This document shows, in pieces, positions 33,547 through 42,308 of a stretch of 64,000 bases of DNA. The notes beneath the pieces are model-generated. The model saw only the letters and a list, made by a program, of their open reading frames with translations, was not told where the DNA came from and searched no databases. Numbering within the stretch: the stretch's first letter is position 1; every line of letters begins with the position of its first letter. Source of the stretch: Pisolithus tinctorius (lineage: Eukaryota; Basidiomycota; Agaricomycetes; Boletales; Pisolithaceae); assembly GCA_024663395.1 (NCBI GenBank), contig JANFAH010000020.1, positions 310,001 through 374,000 of the forward strand, written 5' to 3'. Position numbers and translations under genes: made by a program.

Positions 33547-34259
33547 TCACGTCTCCCACCCTTCCATCCTCTCAGCGAAGTTAACAAAAACTTCATGGAC
33601 AGGGCTCTGATGGAGGAGGAGAAGGGGGAATGTCTTCTGCTGGATCTTGCAGTAAGAAGGCAAGATGCACATCATACTCATCATGAATGCGATCAGGGAG
33701 GCTGGAGAACAGTAGACTATGCTGCAGCTGTCACAATGTGGGAAGAATGATGGACAAGACTGGAATAAAGACGGTGCAGGGAGCAGGGAGGAATGATCCA
33801 TATGCTTCATCAACTGGGGAGACTGAAACGACCACATAAGACCTTTCTAACTGAGTGACAGACCTGAGGTGACCAAAGAACATCCTTCTGGAAGTCATAC
33901 TGACAAGGAGAACATGCTGACCAAGCTGCATGGGATGAGATGGGGCTGACAATGATGGGATGAACCAGGGGGCTTCAGGACAGAAGCTGGTGGGAATGCC
34001 TGGCAGATATATGTAGCCACTGTCTCTAGCAAATGAGACAAGTGAGATGATTGACGAAGAGGCAGCCATGATTGATGGACTTAGCGAAATGAGTGTCTGA
34101 TGGATGGAGTGCTGTAGAAATGTGTAGAGTGCGAGGATCCTCTCCAAATTTGGAAGGAAGAATTGTGGGGCTGAGCACTTTAAGCGAGTGTGAGAACAGA
34201 GTCAATATCTTTGGAAATGGTGGAGATATGATGAAAACTGGAATGCCATACACAGGCAC
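33547..34259 (-). pseudogene. Conserved ORF of repeat family R (copy in R2)
   Basis: Frame 1 (34259-34026) starts MPVYGIPVFIISPPFPK; frame 2 (34147-33731) continues through SGYIYLPGIPTSFCPEAP, SVTQLERSYVVVSVSPVDEAYG and FIPVLSIILPTL. The part between is preserved better than in R1. Function unknown. Confidence 0.55.
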
Positions 34260-34396
34260 TAAAAACCTTTAATGTGCACTTAACTTGCTTCCTCTTTTCT
34301 CTTTAGCACTGATGACTCATTCTTGTGCAAAGGATGACTGTTAACATCCAGCAGTCTTTCTACACATGAGGCCTTTAGTCTTCATCTGCATGGCAT

Positions 34397-34700
34397 TGTC
34401 AAGTCCGGGCCTACTCCGACCAACTCCGACGCTTAATAAGGTCTAGAGGAGGGTCTGGAAGCAAGTCCGACACACAGGGACAGAACTCCGACTAGCGGAG
34501 TGTTGGCAGGGACGAAGTCCGCCGAGACAGAGGCGGAGCGGAGTGAGGGCGTCGGGTTTAGCTCGTGCGCTACCCCCTTGCACGATCTCAGCCCTCGTAT
34601 TTCAGAGGGAGAGTATAGACGGAGAGTCGGAGATAACTCCGACAGACAGAAGACGGAATCAGAGGGAGTAAAGACCTATGACGATTGCACGGCCATGACA
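34397..34700 (-). mobile_element. Young solo LTR (304 bp) of the B family in R2
   Basis: It is flanked by perfect GGCAT copies (34392-34396, 34701-34705). On the minus strand it runs TGTCATGGCCG ... CGGACTTGACA. It aligns with the B LTR end, but has CG where B has TG or CA at most differing positions (e.g. CGGAGTTGGTCGGAG versus CAGAGTTGGTTGGAG). It is CpG-rich and recent. Confidence 0.9.
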
Positions 34701-34786
34701 GGCATGGGCATTGCATGCAACTCATTGATGAGTTAGGCAGAGTCAGCTGTAACCATGTCCACAACACCTTTGGTGTGTGACACCGC

Positions 34787-35202
34787 ATGTATACCAAAGT
34801 AAATCACCAATCTTCAACATATACTCAGCAATGAAACACAAAATGCAAGGCAATGTAGGGGACAACATGAGCAAATCTGTCCCATTTACACACCCAATCA
34901 TGCTCAAGAACATGGACAACACTGGAGCAACAGTAAAAGCACTGTTTGATGATGGTGCTATGACAGGGGCTATGGCCCTGAGCACATTCAACATGATCAA
35001 GCACGAATTAAAAGGATGGCAACCATTGTCACAGGCATTATGCATGGCAAACAGAGCAGTCATACTGTCAGAAGCCACATGGATGGGCATGATAAACATA
35101 GAAGGCATGGAAGTGACTGGAACCTTTGAGGTGTTTGACAGTGCAGGGGGGTGGGTGTTCCTATTCAGGAAACCACTACTGCAAGCATTCAAAGCAGCAT
35201 GA
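34787..35202 (+). pseudogene. Element C aspartic protease-like segment
   Basis: The frame includes ATVKALFDDGAMTGAM, in which DDGA replaces the D-S/T-G active site as in several agaricomycete Gypsy-like elements. It then reads MANRAVILSEATWMGMI and FEVFDSAGGWVFLFRKPLL. It ends where the palindrome begins (35197). The N-terminal side connects to gag across R2. Confidence 0.65.
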
Positions 35203-35288
35203 CCACTTAGGTAATAGTTTCTGTTCTGTTTTGAACATGTAATCTAGGTCACTTCAGTATACTTGTACAAGTTGTCCCTTTGTGAATA

Positions 35289-35505
35289 CAGTGAGGGACA
35301 AAAGCATTGCAATGTTTGTGAGGTGTGACTTGTTGCTGATGTAGCTTGGGCTATTCTGCACAGATAATGGTGATACCTATACCATTGGAAAGGGGTGACT
35401 CTAAGCTTTCCAGAGCACTAAAGATCAGTCCAAACAAAGCAATACATGCTGAGATACACCCTATTCTTTCCAAAAAGTGCATTGCAATGCTTTTGTCCCT
35501 GACTG
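35289..35505. repeat. 217-bp inner inverted-repeat unit, left copy
   Basis: CAGTGAGGGACAAAAGCATT at the left end is mirrored by TGCTTTTGTCCCTGACTG at the right end. The same unit occurs inverted at 36644-36860. It looks like a small MITE that shares its outer end with the larger element. Confidence 0.75.
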
Positions 35506-36643
35506 GTGAAATCATGAAATGTGACCTTTTGATGGGATTGAGGGCATGGAGGATGGGAAAAAATGATTACATAATAAACCACATGATTATCCAGATGATT
35601 TGTCAGCATGAAAACAATGACAAACATTGGACTTGTACCATTAATCCTCCCTCTTTTACCACAACTCATGAAATCATCTCTCTAGCACACATGGTCATTT
35701 TCTCAAGGAATTCTTATCAAATACTGGCATCCACCACAGTGCCATCATTATAACATGCTCTCAGAATCATCAGTCCCTTAAAAAACCTGCTGTCAGTCAT
35801 TTCCTGGACTGTTTCCCCCCCCATGCCTGATGTGTTCTGGGACTAATCAGTACTTGGAAGGCTGAAAATGTTATGGAGGTCAATCTGGCACTTCAGAACA
35901 TGATGTACAAACCAGTCCCCTCTCAACCAATGCATTTCTGGCACAGGAAAACTGATATGGAAGTTGGGGTGAGACAAGACCTCCTTGTGCTCTGAGCACC
36001 ATAAGAGGGTTCACTAGATCTTGCTCTGATCTGAACTGTAGATGACTGGGGAATTATTATTTGGTCATATGTGACCAAAGGCAATATTCAGGGCCAGATG
36101 GAAGCACAGGATTCTGCTCCATGGCAGTTCAGTAGCATATCCTTCTGATGACACCCAGGGGTAAAGAGGATTTTGTCTTGCCCTAACTTCCATACAACTG
36201 TCCCTGTGCCAGAAATGCATTGGTTGAGAGGGGACTGGTTTGTACATCATGTTCTGAAGTGCCAGATTGACCTCCATAACATTTTCAGCCTTCCAAGTAC
36301 TGATTAGTCCCAGAACACATCAGGCATGGGGGGGAAACAGTCCAGGAAATGACTGACAGCAGGTTTTTTAAGGGACTGATGGTTCTGAGAGCATGTTATA
36401 ATGATGGCACTGTGGTGGACACCAGTATTTGATAAGAATTCCTTGAGAAAATGACCATGTGAGCCAGAGAGATGATTTCATGAGTTGTGGTAAAAGAGGG
36501 AGGGTTAATGATACAAGTCCAATGTTTGTCATTGTTTACATGCTGACAAATCATCTGGAGGATCATGTGGTCTATTATGTAACCATATTTTCCCATCCTT
36601 CATGCCCTTAATCCCATCAAAAGGTCACTTTTCACTATTTCAC

Positions 36644-36860
36644 CAGTCAGGGACAAAAGCGTTGCAATGCACTTTTCAGAAAGAATAGGGTGTATCTCAG
36701 CATGTATTGCTTTGTTTGGACTGAACCTTAGTTCGCTGGAAATCTTAGAGTCACCCCTTTCCAATGGTATAGGTATCATCATTATCTGTGCAGAATAGCC
36801 CAAGCTACATTGGCAGCAAGTCACACCTCATAAACATTGCAATGCTTTTGTCCCTCACTG
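36644..36860. repeat. 217-bp inner inverted-repeat unit, right copy
   Basis: Mirror image of 35289-35505. The related copy at 5698-6319 lacks all of this unit except the last 15 or so bases. Confidence 0.75.
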
Positions 36861-36862
36861 TA

Positions 36863-37366
36863 TTCACAAAGGGACAACTTGTACAAGTATACTGAAGTGA
36901 CCTAGATTACATGTTCAAAACAGAACAGAAACTATTACCTAAGTGGTCATGCCCCTACAGAATTTCAGAGAGACTAAAGAACTCCTACAGATTAGAGAAC
37001 CTGGCCAGCAAAGCCACAGCAGGAGAGTTCAGTGCAAGAAGGTTATGCACATTTGCAGCAAGGGAAGGAACACAGCTACACTCAGAACAACAAGAGTTCA
37101 TGAAATGGATAAGGGAAATGGAAAATGGAAATGAAGGAAGCAAAGAACAGGCAGGAAAGGGGATCAAGGAAGGAGACAGTGGGAGAGACAGACCACAGAG
37201 CATGAAGGTGCAAGATGGAACAATGGAGATGCAGCCTGGCAGCAACAAGACACAGGCTGACATTGAGGGGGACAAATGGCTGGACATCAAGGATGAACTG
37301 CAGCTCAATGCAGAGGAGGAGGCATTAATAGACAACAAGGACATTGTCATCTTTGAAGGGGGCACA
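36863..37366 (+). pseudogene. Element C integrase C-terminus
   Basis: The open frame from 36896 reads SDLDYMFKTEQKLLPKWSCP and YRISERLKNSYRLENL, a GPY/F-type integrase C-terminal module, then EFSARRLCTF and a Lys/Glu-rich tail. It ends just at the 3' LTR. The catalytic core upstream is missing. Confidence 0.75.
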
Positions 37367-37518
37367 TGGAGTAGGGGGACCAGGGGGACAGGAGATGAGG
37401 ACACAGCCACATTGGCTTAGTCAGACAGAGGCAGACATGGACATGAACATAGCAGTAGAATGTATGATATGACATGATGACAGACAGTACAATGGAGGAC
37501 CAAGAGACCACTACTCCA
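37367..37518 (+). repeat. Element C 3' LTR
   Basis: It matches the 5' LTR over all 152 bases with a few transitions. It is followed by the target duplication CTGC (37519-37522). Confidence 0.88.
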
Positions 37519-37522
37519 CTGC

Positions 37523-37744
37523 ACCATGACAGCACTGGAACTCAACTACAATACCCATGACAAGGAGCTGTTGGCTATCTTTGAGGCCTTCCACCATTGG
37601 CAGCATTACCTAGAAGGTTCTGCCTTACCTGTCAACATGGTGATGGACCACAAAAACCTTGAGTACTTTTCCACTTCTAAGGTTCTCACCTGTCAACAGG
37701 CCTGCTGGTTGGAGTACCTTTCCCAGTTTAACCTTTCCATCCAC
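37523..37744 (+). pseudogene. Chromovirus B RNase H, continuation
   Basis: TMTALELNYNTHDKELLAI continues the RNase H frame after element C and matches A (TLSALELNYDTHDKELLAI). It includes MDHKNLEYFST and stops at SQFNLSIH, where R5 begins. Confidence 0.85.
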
Positions 37745-38621
37745 TGTGAGTCAAAGTGTGGTTCAGTGGTGGAAACCAACCAAAACCAACACAAAAGACA
37801 ATGAAAGCAAGTGGTGGTGTGCCTATGTGGTACCTAGATGGTGGAACCTTTTATCTGGGTGGGTTTTTGCAAGCTGCAACACTCAAAGACAAGTGCTGAG
37901 GGTTGGGGGTGCTCCTGATGAAGAGGGAGCAGGAACACAAGAGGATTGTGATGGGGTAGACTGCTGTCAGCCTACAGAAGGATGAATGAAGACTTAATTT
38001 GATGTTCTGAGCTGCACTGAGCCCAGGGAGGACTTGGAGTGAAGTATAAGTAGACAGTAGTTAGACCCTTAATAAAGTCTCGACTATTGAAGCTGATGAA
38101 TGATGCACTGAGAGATGATAAAATGCAAGCAAGAGGGGCTCTCTGATGTCTTCTTCTTCAGCTATCTAAGTACAGTGATTTATATACAGTATAGGGGCAT
38201 TGCCTATGGAAAACAAGGTGCAAACACTTGGTAAGTGATTGGTAAGTGATAGGTAAGGAATGTAAGTGGTGGGTAATCATCTTAGAAAGCATTGGTGAGC
38301 ATTGGTAAGGATAAGTAAGCCAAAAAGTGAAGAATCAGTACACAAAGTCAAAAGATTGGTAAGTATTGGCAATAGGTGAGTCAAGGACGGTCAGAATGTC
38401 AAAGTATGAGTCAAGTAATGTCAGGAACTGGGAAAGCACACTGGAATCACATTAGGGGGAGGCTGTGCATGTCACATCTCAAAGAGATCACTTCTAGGCC
38501 AAAGTGGGATGACAGAGAGGCAGCACCAATCTGATGCCAATACAGTACATCCAAAAGTGGACAGGGTGAGTCAGATGCCAACAGGGGTCAAGCTTTGGGG
38601 GTCTGTGGGGTGACAGGAGCA
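37745..38621 (-). mobile_element. Repeat R5, truncated R copy in B
   Basis: It begins TGTGAGTCAAAG and matches the reverse complement of R4 (13490-14372) to GGGGTGACAGGAGCA, then ends abruptly. The part with the conserved reading frame is missing. About 1 kb of B integrase (zinc domain and core) is lost at this site, so a deletion accompanied or followed the insertion. Confidence 0.8.
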
Positions 38622-39250
38622 CTGTCTGTGGTCCCTGACCAAGACTTCACCTCTCCACAGGCTCATGACTACATTGTTGAGCTCTCCACCCTTCATGACT
38701 TCCTCTGCTCTGAGATGTCTGCCACTCAGCAGCACTATCAGGGTCTAGCAGATGCCAAACACATACCTCTGCCTGAGTTCAAGGTTGGAGAACAGGCCTA
38801 CATCAAAGCCAAGTACTTCCACTCCACTCATCCCTTGGAAAAGCTCTCTGCAAAGTACTTAGGTCCATTCATCATCTTGGCCAAGCCAGGTATGCACTTG
38901 GTCACCCTAAAGCTCCCTGACTCTATGCACTCGGTCCATCTGGTCTTCCATGTCTCACAATTGGAAACTGCAGTGGCTAATCCCTTCCCAGACTGACAAC
39001 AACCTCTGCCTCCACCAGTAGATGTTGATGGTGACCTTGAGTATGAAGTGTTGGGGATACTTGACTCTAAGGTGGACTGCCACTGCTGCCACTGCCAACT
39101 CTTATACCTAGTCTGCTGGGCTGGTTATGAGAACACTGATGAAGAAACCTCTTGGTTGCTTGCAACTGAGTTGGATCATGCTTCTGACATCATCTCTGCC
39201 TTCCATGAATGCTATCTGCATAAACCTGGCCTGTACCAACCTCTGCCATA
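38622..39250 (+). pseudogene. Chromovirus B integrase C-terminus and chromodomain
   Basis: It reads LSVVPDQDFTSPQAHDYIV, aligning with A (LSVFPERDLSSVQARDYAM). KAKYFHSTHPLEKLSAKYLG (GPY/F) follows and, after a TGA at 38994-38996 and a frame change, a chromodomain (YEVLGILDSKVDCHCCHC, LLYLVCWAGYENTDEETSWL). It ends at 39249. Confidence 0.83.
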
Positions 39251-39427
39251 GTACTCCACCCACATAACCATACTCCATGGGCCAGCTCCACCCCTTTCTG
39301 AACTTCCTTAAGTCCCTTAGAATTTTCTCTGCCTGTTCATCTCACATCTCAGAGTCAAAAAGTAAAATCACAAGTCTATTTCATAGTAGTACAAAATACA
39401 AACAAAAAAGAAAAAAAGAAAACTACT

Positions 39428-40662
39428 CTACTCCTCCATCACCTGTTCTCCACCACCCTCCTGTTCTTCCCCACCTCCCTGTACTTCCCTGACTTCCTCT
39501 TCTTCCTCACTATCCCCCTCCACACCTTTGTCCACCTCCTTGTTCTTGCCCTCCACCACCTCCAATTGTGGCCTCTTCCAACCTCCTCCCATGTGCTCAA
39601 GCTTGGCCATCCTGGCCTCATGCACATCCTCCCTCCTCCTCATCTCTGCCCACTCCACCCAGGCATGGTACAGCCCCCACTCATCAGCTGTCTGCTCTGC
39701 TGCCTCCACCATCCACTCTGCTGCCTCTGCCATCCTCTCGAAGGCCAGTGCAGCTATCTCTTGCACTTTGGCCTGCCTCTCCATGGCTTGCAGCTTCCAC
39801 TCCCTCTCCCACTCCACCCACCACATGTGGACTCTTGCCCCTGAGGGGCCCTCAAGCAGCATTGCCAGCTTGTCCTCCTCTCCACCTGCCTCCTGCTCAT
39901 CATCTGCCTCTTCTGTCTCTGTTGCCCTTGCCTTCCCCTTCCCTCATGGCCTCTTCTTCTCCCCTTTGGAGCTCCCTGTCCCCACTCTTTTCTGTGACAG
40001 CCCTGCCACCATGTCCTCCCTCATCCAGCTACAAACCTTTTTCTTGTTGTGACAGGGCATGCAGGCCCTGGTCTTGCCTTGTCCTGGCTTGCACTGCCCT
40101 GCTGTCTGACCCACTATACAGTGGGTGCACAGGGGCCTCCTGGTTGCAGTGACCATCACAGAGGTCCCAGGGACCCTCTGGGCAGTGTTGACATTATACA
40201 CCATGCCACTTAACCTGAGAAGGTAAAAATCTGAGTCAGCTCTGCCTGGCTCACAGCACTCTATCACTTACCTTTGTGCAGCCTCTCTCTGCTTGGCCTG
40301 GGCCCTCTCCTCTGATGCCCTCTGCTGCTGTCTCTCAGCCCCCCCACCACTGCTTTCACCCTCTGCACCTCCACTTCCTTGGCTGCCTTCCTCCACACTT
40401 CTTCCTCCTCTCTCTGCCTCTGCTCCACCTCCAGTCACACCTCCTCTGCCTTTCATTGCTTGGCCTCCTCTCATTTGGCCTTGCACCCTCATTCCTTCTT
40501 CTCTGCCTCTTCTTGCTGACAGGCCTTCTCTGCTGCCTTCTTGTGTTCAGTGTCCATTGAGTCATCTGCAAGGACAACTAGGTCATTGTCAGTGACCTGG
40601 GAGTAGTCACAAGAGTGACCAGGGGTGGGCTGGGGGGTTTTGGTCTGGTGCTGAGAGGACAT
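39428..40662 (-). pseudogene. Antisense accessory gene of chromovirus B: coiled coil plus paired-Cys motif
   Basis: The frame starts MSSQHQTKTPQPTPG at 40662 and becomes a Glu/Lys/Arg/Gln-rich coiled coil (about 40550-40270). It then has cysteines in the order C-x2-C-x8-C-x9-C-x2-C-x6-C (40129-40031), the last half reading CMPCHNKKKVC. A second helical region (39862-39600) and a very acidic C-terminus follow. One or two frame changes near 40330-40490 and stops at about 40268 and 39942 break it. Start motif, domain order and position match the antisense gene of element A, though the sequence is very different. This supports selection on the architecture. Confidence 0.6.
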
Positions 40663-40856
40663 GATGATTGGGGATGGGATACAAGGGTTCAGCACCCTAA
40701 CACATGTTTTTAAGTGGTTCTTTGAACTCTGATGGAGCTCTGCTGTGGCTGGACTGTTGTCCTTGAGGCATCAAAACAATTTCAAAATGATCAATTTGTG
40801 TTGATCTTGTTCCAAACAAGCAGCCTTCAGGGGTTCAGGCCCTAAGGGGGGGGCAC

Positions 40857-41599
40857 TGTCATGACCATGCATTTATCCTAAGTCCCCACTAACTCTGCAC
40901 CCTCCTCCACTGGTTGTTCCCTCACTCTGCTCCAACTCTGCCCATCCTCTGATGTTTACAAACCTTCTCTGCTCTGACTGCTGTTGGACTTGTACTGGTC
41001 TACCATTGGACTGAGCAGGCTGTTCTCTGGGGGGTCATGTGACCTCCCTTTGGACTTCTCCTTGACAGTACACAGTCAGGTACTCTGCAGTGTGCACACT
41101 GCATGGTCCAGCACCTGGACTGTTTCCTTTTTGGTTTGTTCTATGTTACCTGTCATATGTTCTCCATCCTCCCTTCATTTGTTGTCTAGGAAGTTTTTAC
41201 TTGAAAATTTATGAGTCTCTGTATGTCAGTTCCAATTCCAGTTATTGTACCTCTGTAGCAGTATAAAAGCATGTATTGTACTCCACTGTCCTTCAGTACA
41301 AATATCAACTTAGTTCCTACTCCTTCTCTCTCTCTGTCTTCTGTCTGTCAGAGTTACCTCTGACTATCTGTCTGTTCTCATTCTCTACCTCTGAAATACA
41401 AGGGCTGAGATTGTGCAAGGGGGTAGCACATGAGCTAAACCTGACACCCTCACTCTGCTCTGCCTCTGTCTCAGCAGACTTCATTCTTGCTGATCATCTG
41501 CTAGTCAGAGTTCCTTCCTTCTATGTCAGACTTGCTTCCATACCTCTTCCCAGACCTTGTCTAGTGTCAGAGTTGGTTGGAGTCAGCCCAAACTTGACA
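40857..41599 (+). repeat. Chromovirus B 3' LTR (743 bp)
   Basis: It starts TGTCATGACC after the tract CCCTAAGGGGGGGCAC and ends AACTTGACA. TATAAAA (41262-41268) lies 27 bases before AGTACAAATAT (41295), the predicted transcript start. The end matches the 5' LTR remnant at 11930-12160. Confidence 0.85.
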
Positions 41600-41654
41600 A
41601 TTACCCTCCCCCCAACTACAATGCAGTGTTTAAATTATAAGTTATAATCCTCCT

Positions 41655-42308
41655 ATGAACATGGGCTCACAATTCTCTCAAGATAGCATATCATGCATGC
41701 CAGAAATGCAGGAATTATTTGCTAGGTTTGCACAGGTGGACTCAGACTCACAATGCTTTCAAGATACCATCTCCTCAACAGAGCCAGACATGCAAATGCT
41801 TATGGATAGACTGTTAGAGCTTCAGGACTCAACCTTCCTGACTTTTGGAGATAATTATACCAAGATTTCAATTGATAATGATCACAATAATCACCCCCTA
41901 TTTACAATCAATAATAACAACAACAACACTGCATTTACCTCATCAGCAAATTTTACATTCACAGGTAAACCTCTACCATTACATCCAGCAGAGAAGACAT
42001 GCCTTACCAATGAAGCAACAAGTGATGCTTTCCTCAAGCTCTTCCTTCATGGGGAACTCATGTCTCATCCAAACTCCCAGAATGTCTGGGAGCTCCAGTG
42101 TCCCAAAGGCTGCTGGGTTAAGACTGGCATTTGTACCCATATTCCACTTCAATCCAATGGCCAGTTCACCACATTACAGTGCCATTGGGCAACAAGTAAC
42201 TGCAATAAAGTCACTGTGACTTCAGTGTGCAATAACACATTGAAAAGTCTCTCAACTCTTTTCCCTAAACATCCAACTCCTGCTCTGCCTAGTATGCAAC
42301 CCTCACAT
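41655..42308 (+). pseudogene. Unrecognised ORF interrupted by repeat R3
   Basis: From ATG 41655 about 215 codons stay open up to R3. The protein is Asn/Ser/Thr-rich in the middle (FTINNNNNNTAFTSS) and has several Cys and His residues later (LQCPKGCWVKTGICTHIPL, LQCHWATSNCNKV). No known domain is evident. It may be the N-terminal part of the orphan relic that continues after R3, as both flank the same insertion. Confidence 0.4.

Larger units (their letters stand above)
32648..34782 (-). mobile_element. Repeat R2, a complete R copy in element C
   Basis: It runs from TGTGAGTCAAAG to GTGTGTGACA and is flanked by CCGC (32644-32647, 34783-34786). Apart from the nested solo LTR it is about 1.83 kb, the same length as R4. 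This copy defines the ends of the family. Confidence 0.85.
35289..36860. mobile_element. TA-flanked inverted-repeat DNA element (1,572 bp)
   Basis: Both ends read CAGTGAGGGACAAAAGCATT inward and are flanked by TA (35287-35288, 36861-36862). Tc1/mariner-type elements have TA duplications and CAGT-type ends, so this is the likely superfamily. No transposase is recognisable; the small frames in the arms have many stops. Confidence 0.7.
35197..36952. repeat. 1.75-kb palindrome (arms about 750 bp)
   Basis: Left arm 35197-35947 is the reverse complement of right arm 36203-36952. Pairs obey a constant coordinate sum (72149) over the outer 300 bp, so there are no gaps there. The spacer is about 255 bp. 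The outer 92 bp of each arm is element C integrase sequence, sense on the right and antisense on the left; the inner part is DNA-element sequence. Confidence 0.95.
30848..37518 (+). mobile_element. Element C: Gypsy-type element with 152-bp LTRs, internally deleted
   Basis: It has identical-length LTRs (30848-30999, 37367-37518), which begin TGGAGTAG and end CTACTCCA. They are flanked by CTGC (30844-30847, 37519-37522). Removing C and one CTGC joins B RNase H as VAFYSC-TMTALELNY, in frame. Inside are gag, a protease and the integrase C-terminus; RT, RNase H and the integrase core are gone, and a palindromic DNA element lies there instead. Repeat R2 interrupts the gag-protease border. Confidence 0.88.
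11930..41599 (+). mobile_element. Chromovirus B: Ty3/Gypsy element split by nested insertions
   Basis: All parts lie on the + strand in order: 5' LTR end (11930-12160), gag (12258-12563 and 27266-28207), protease (28208-28358 and 29241-29620), RT and RNase H (29640-30847 and 37523-37744), integrase C-terminus with chromodomain (38622-39250), antisense gene (39428-40662), 3' LTR (40857-41599). Removing each insert with one copy of its target duplication rejoins the reading frame at the gag, protease and RNase H breaks. The integrase core is deleted at R5. B is the oldest large element in the window, since everything else in 12.5-38.6 kb lies inside it. Confidence 0.85.

Noticed and set aside
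39528..40595. Several + strand frames of 90-190 codons
   Set aside because: They are Ser/Pro/Leu-rich mirror frames of the Glu/Lys-rich antisense gene of chromovirus B on the minus strand.
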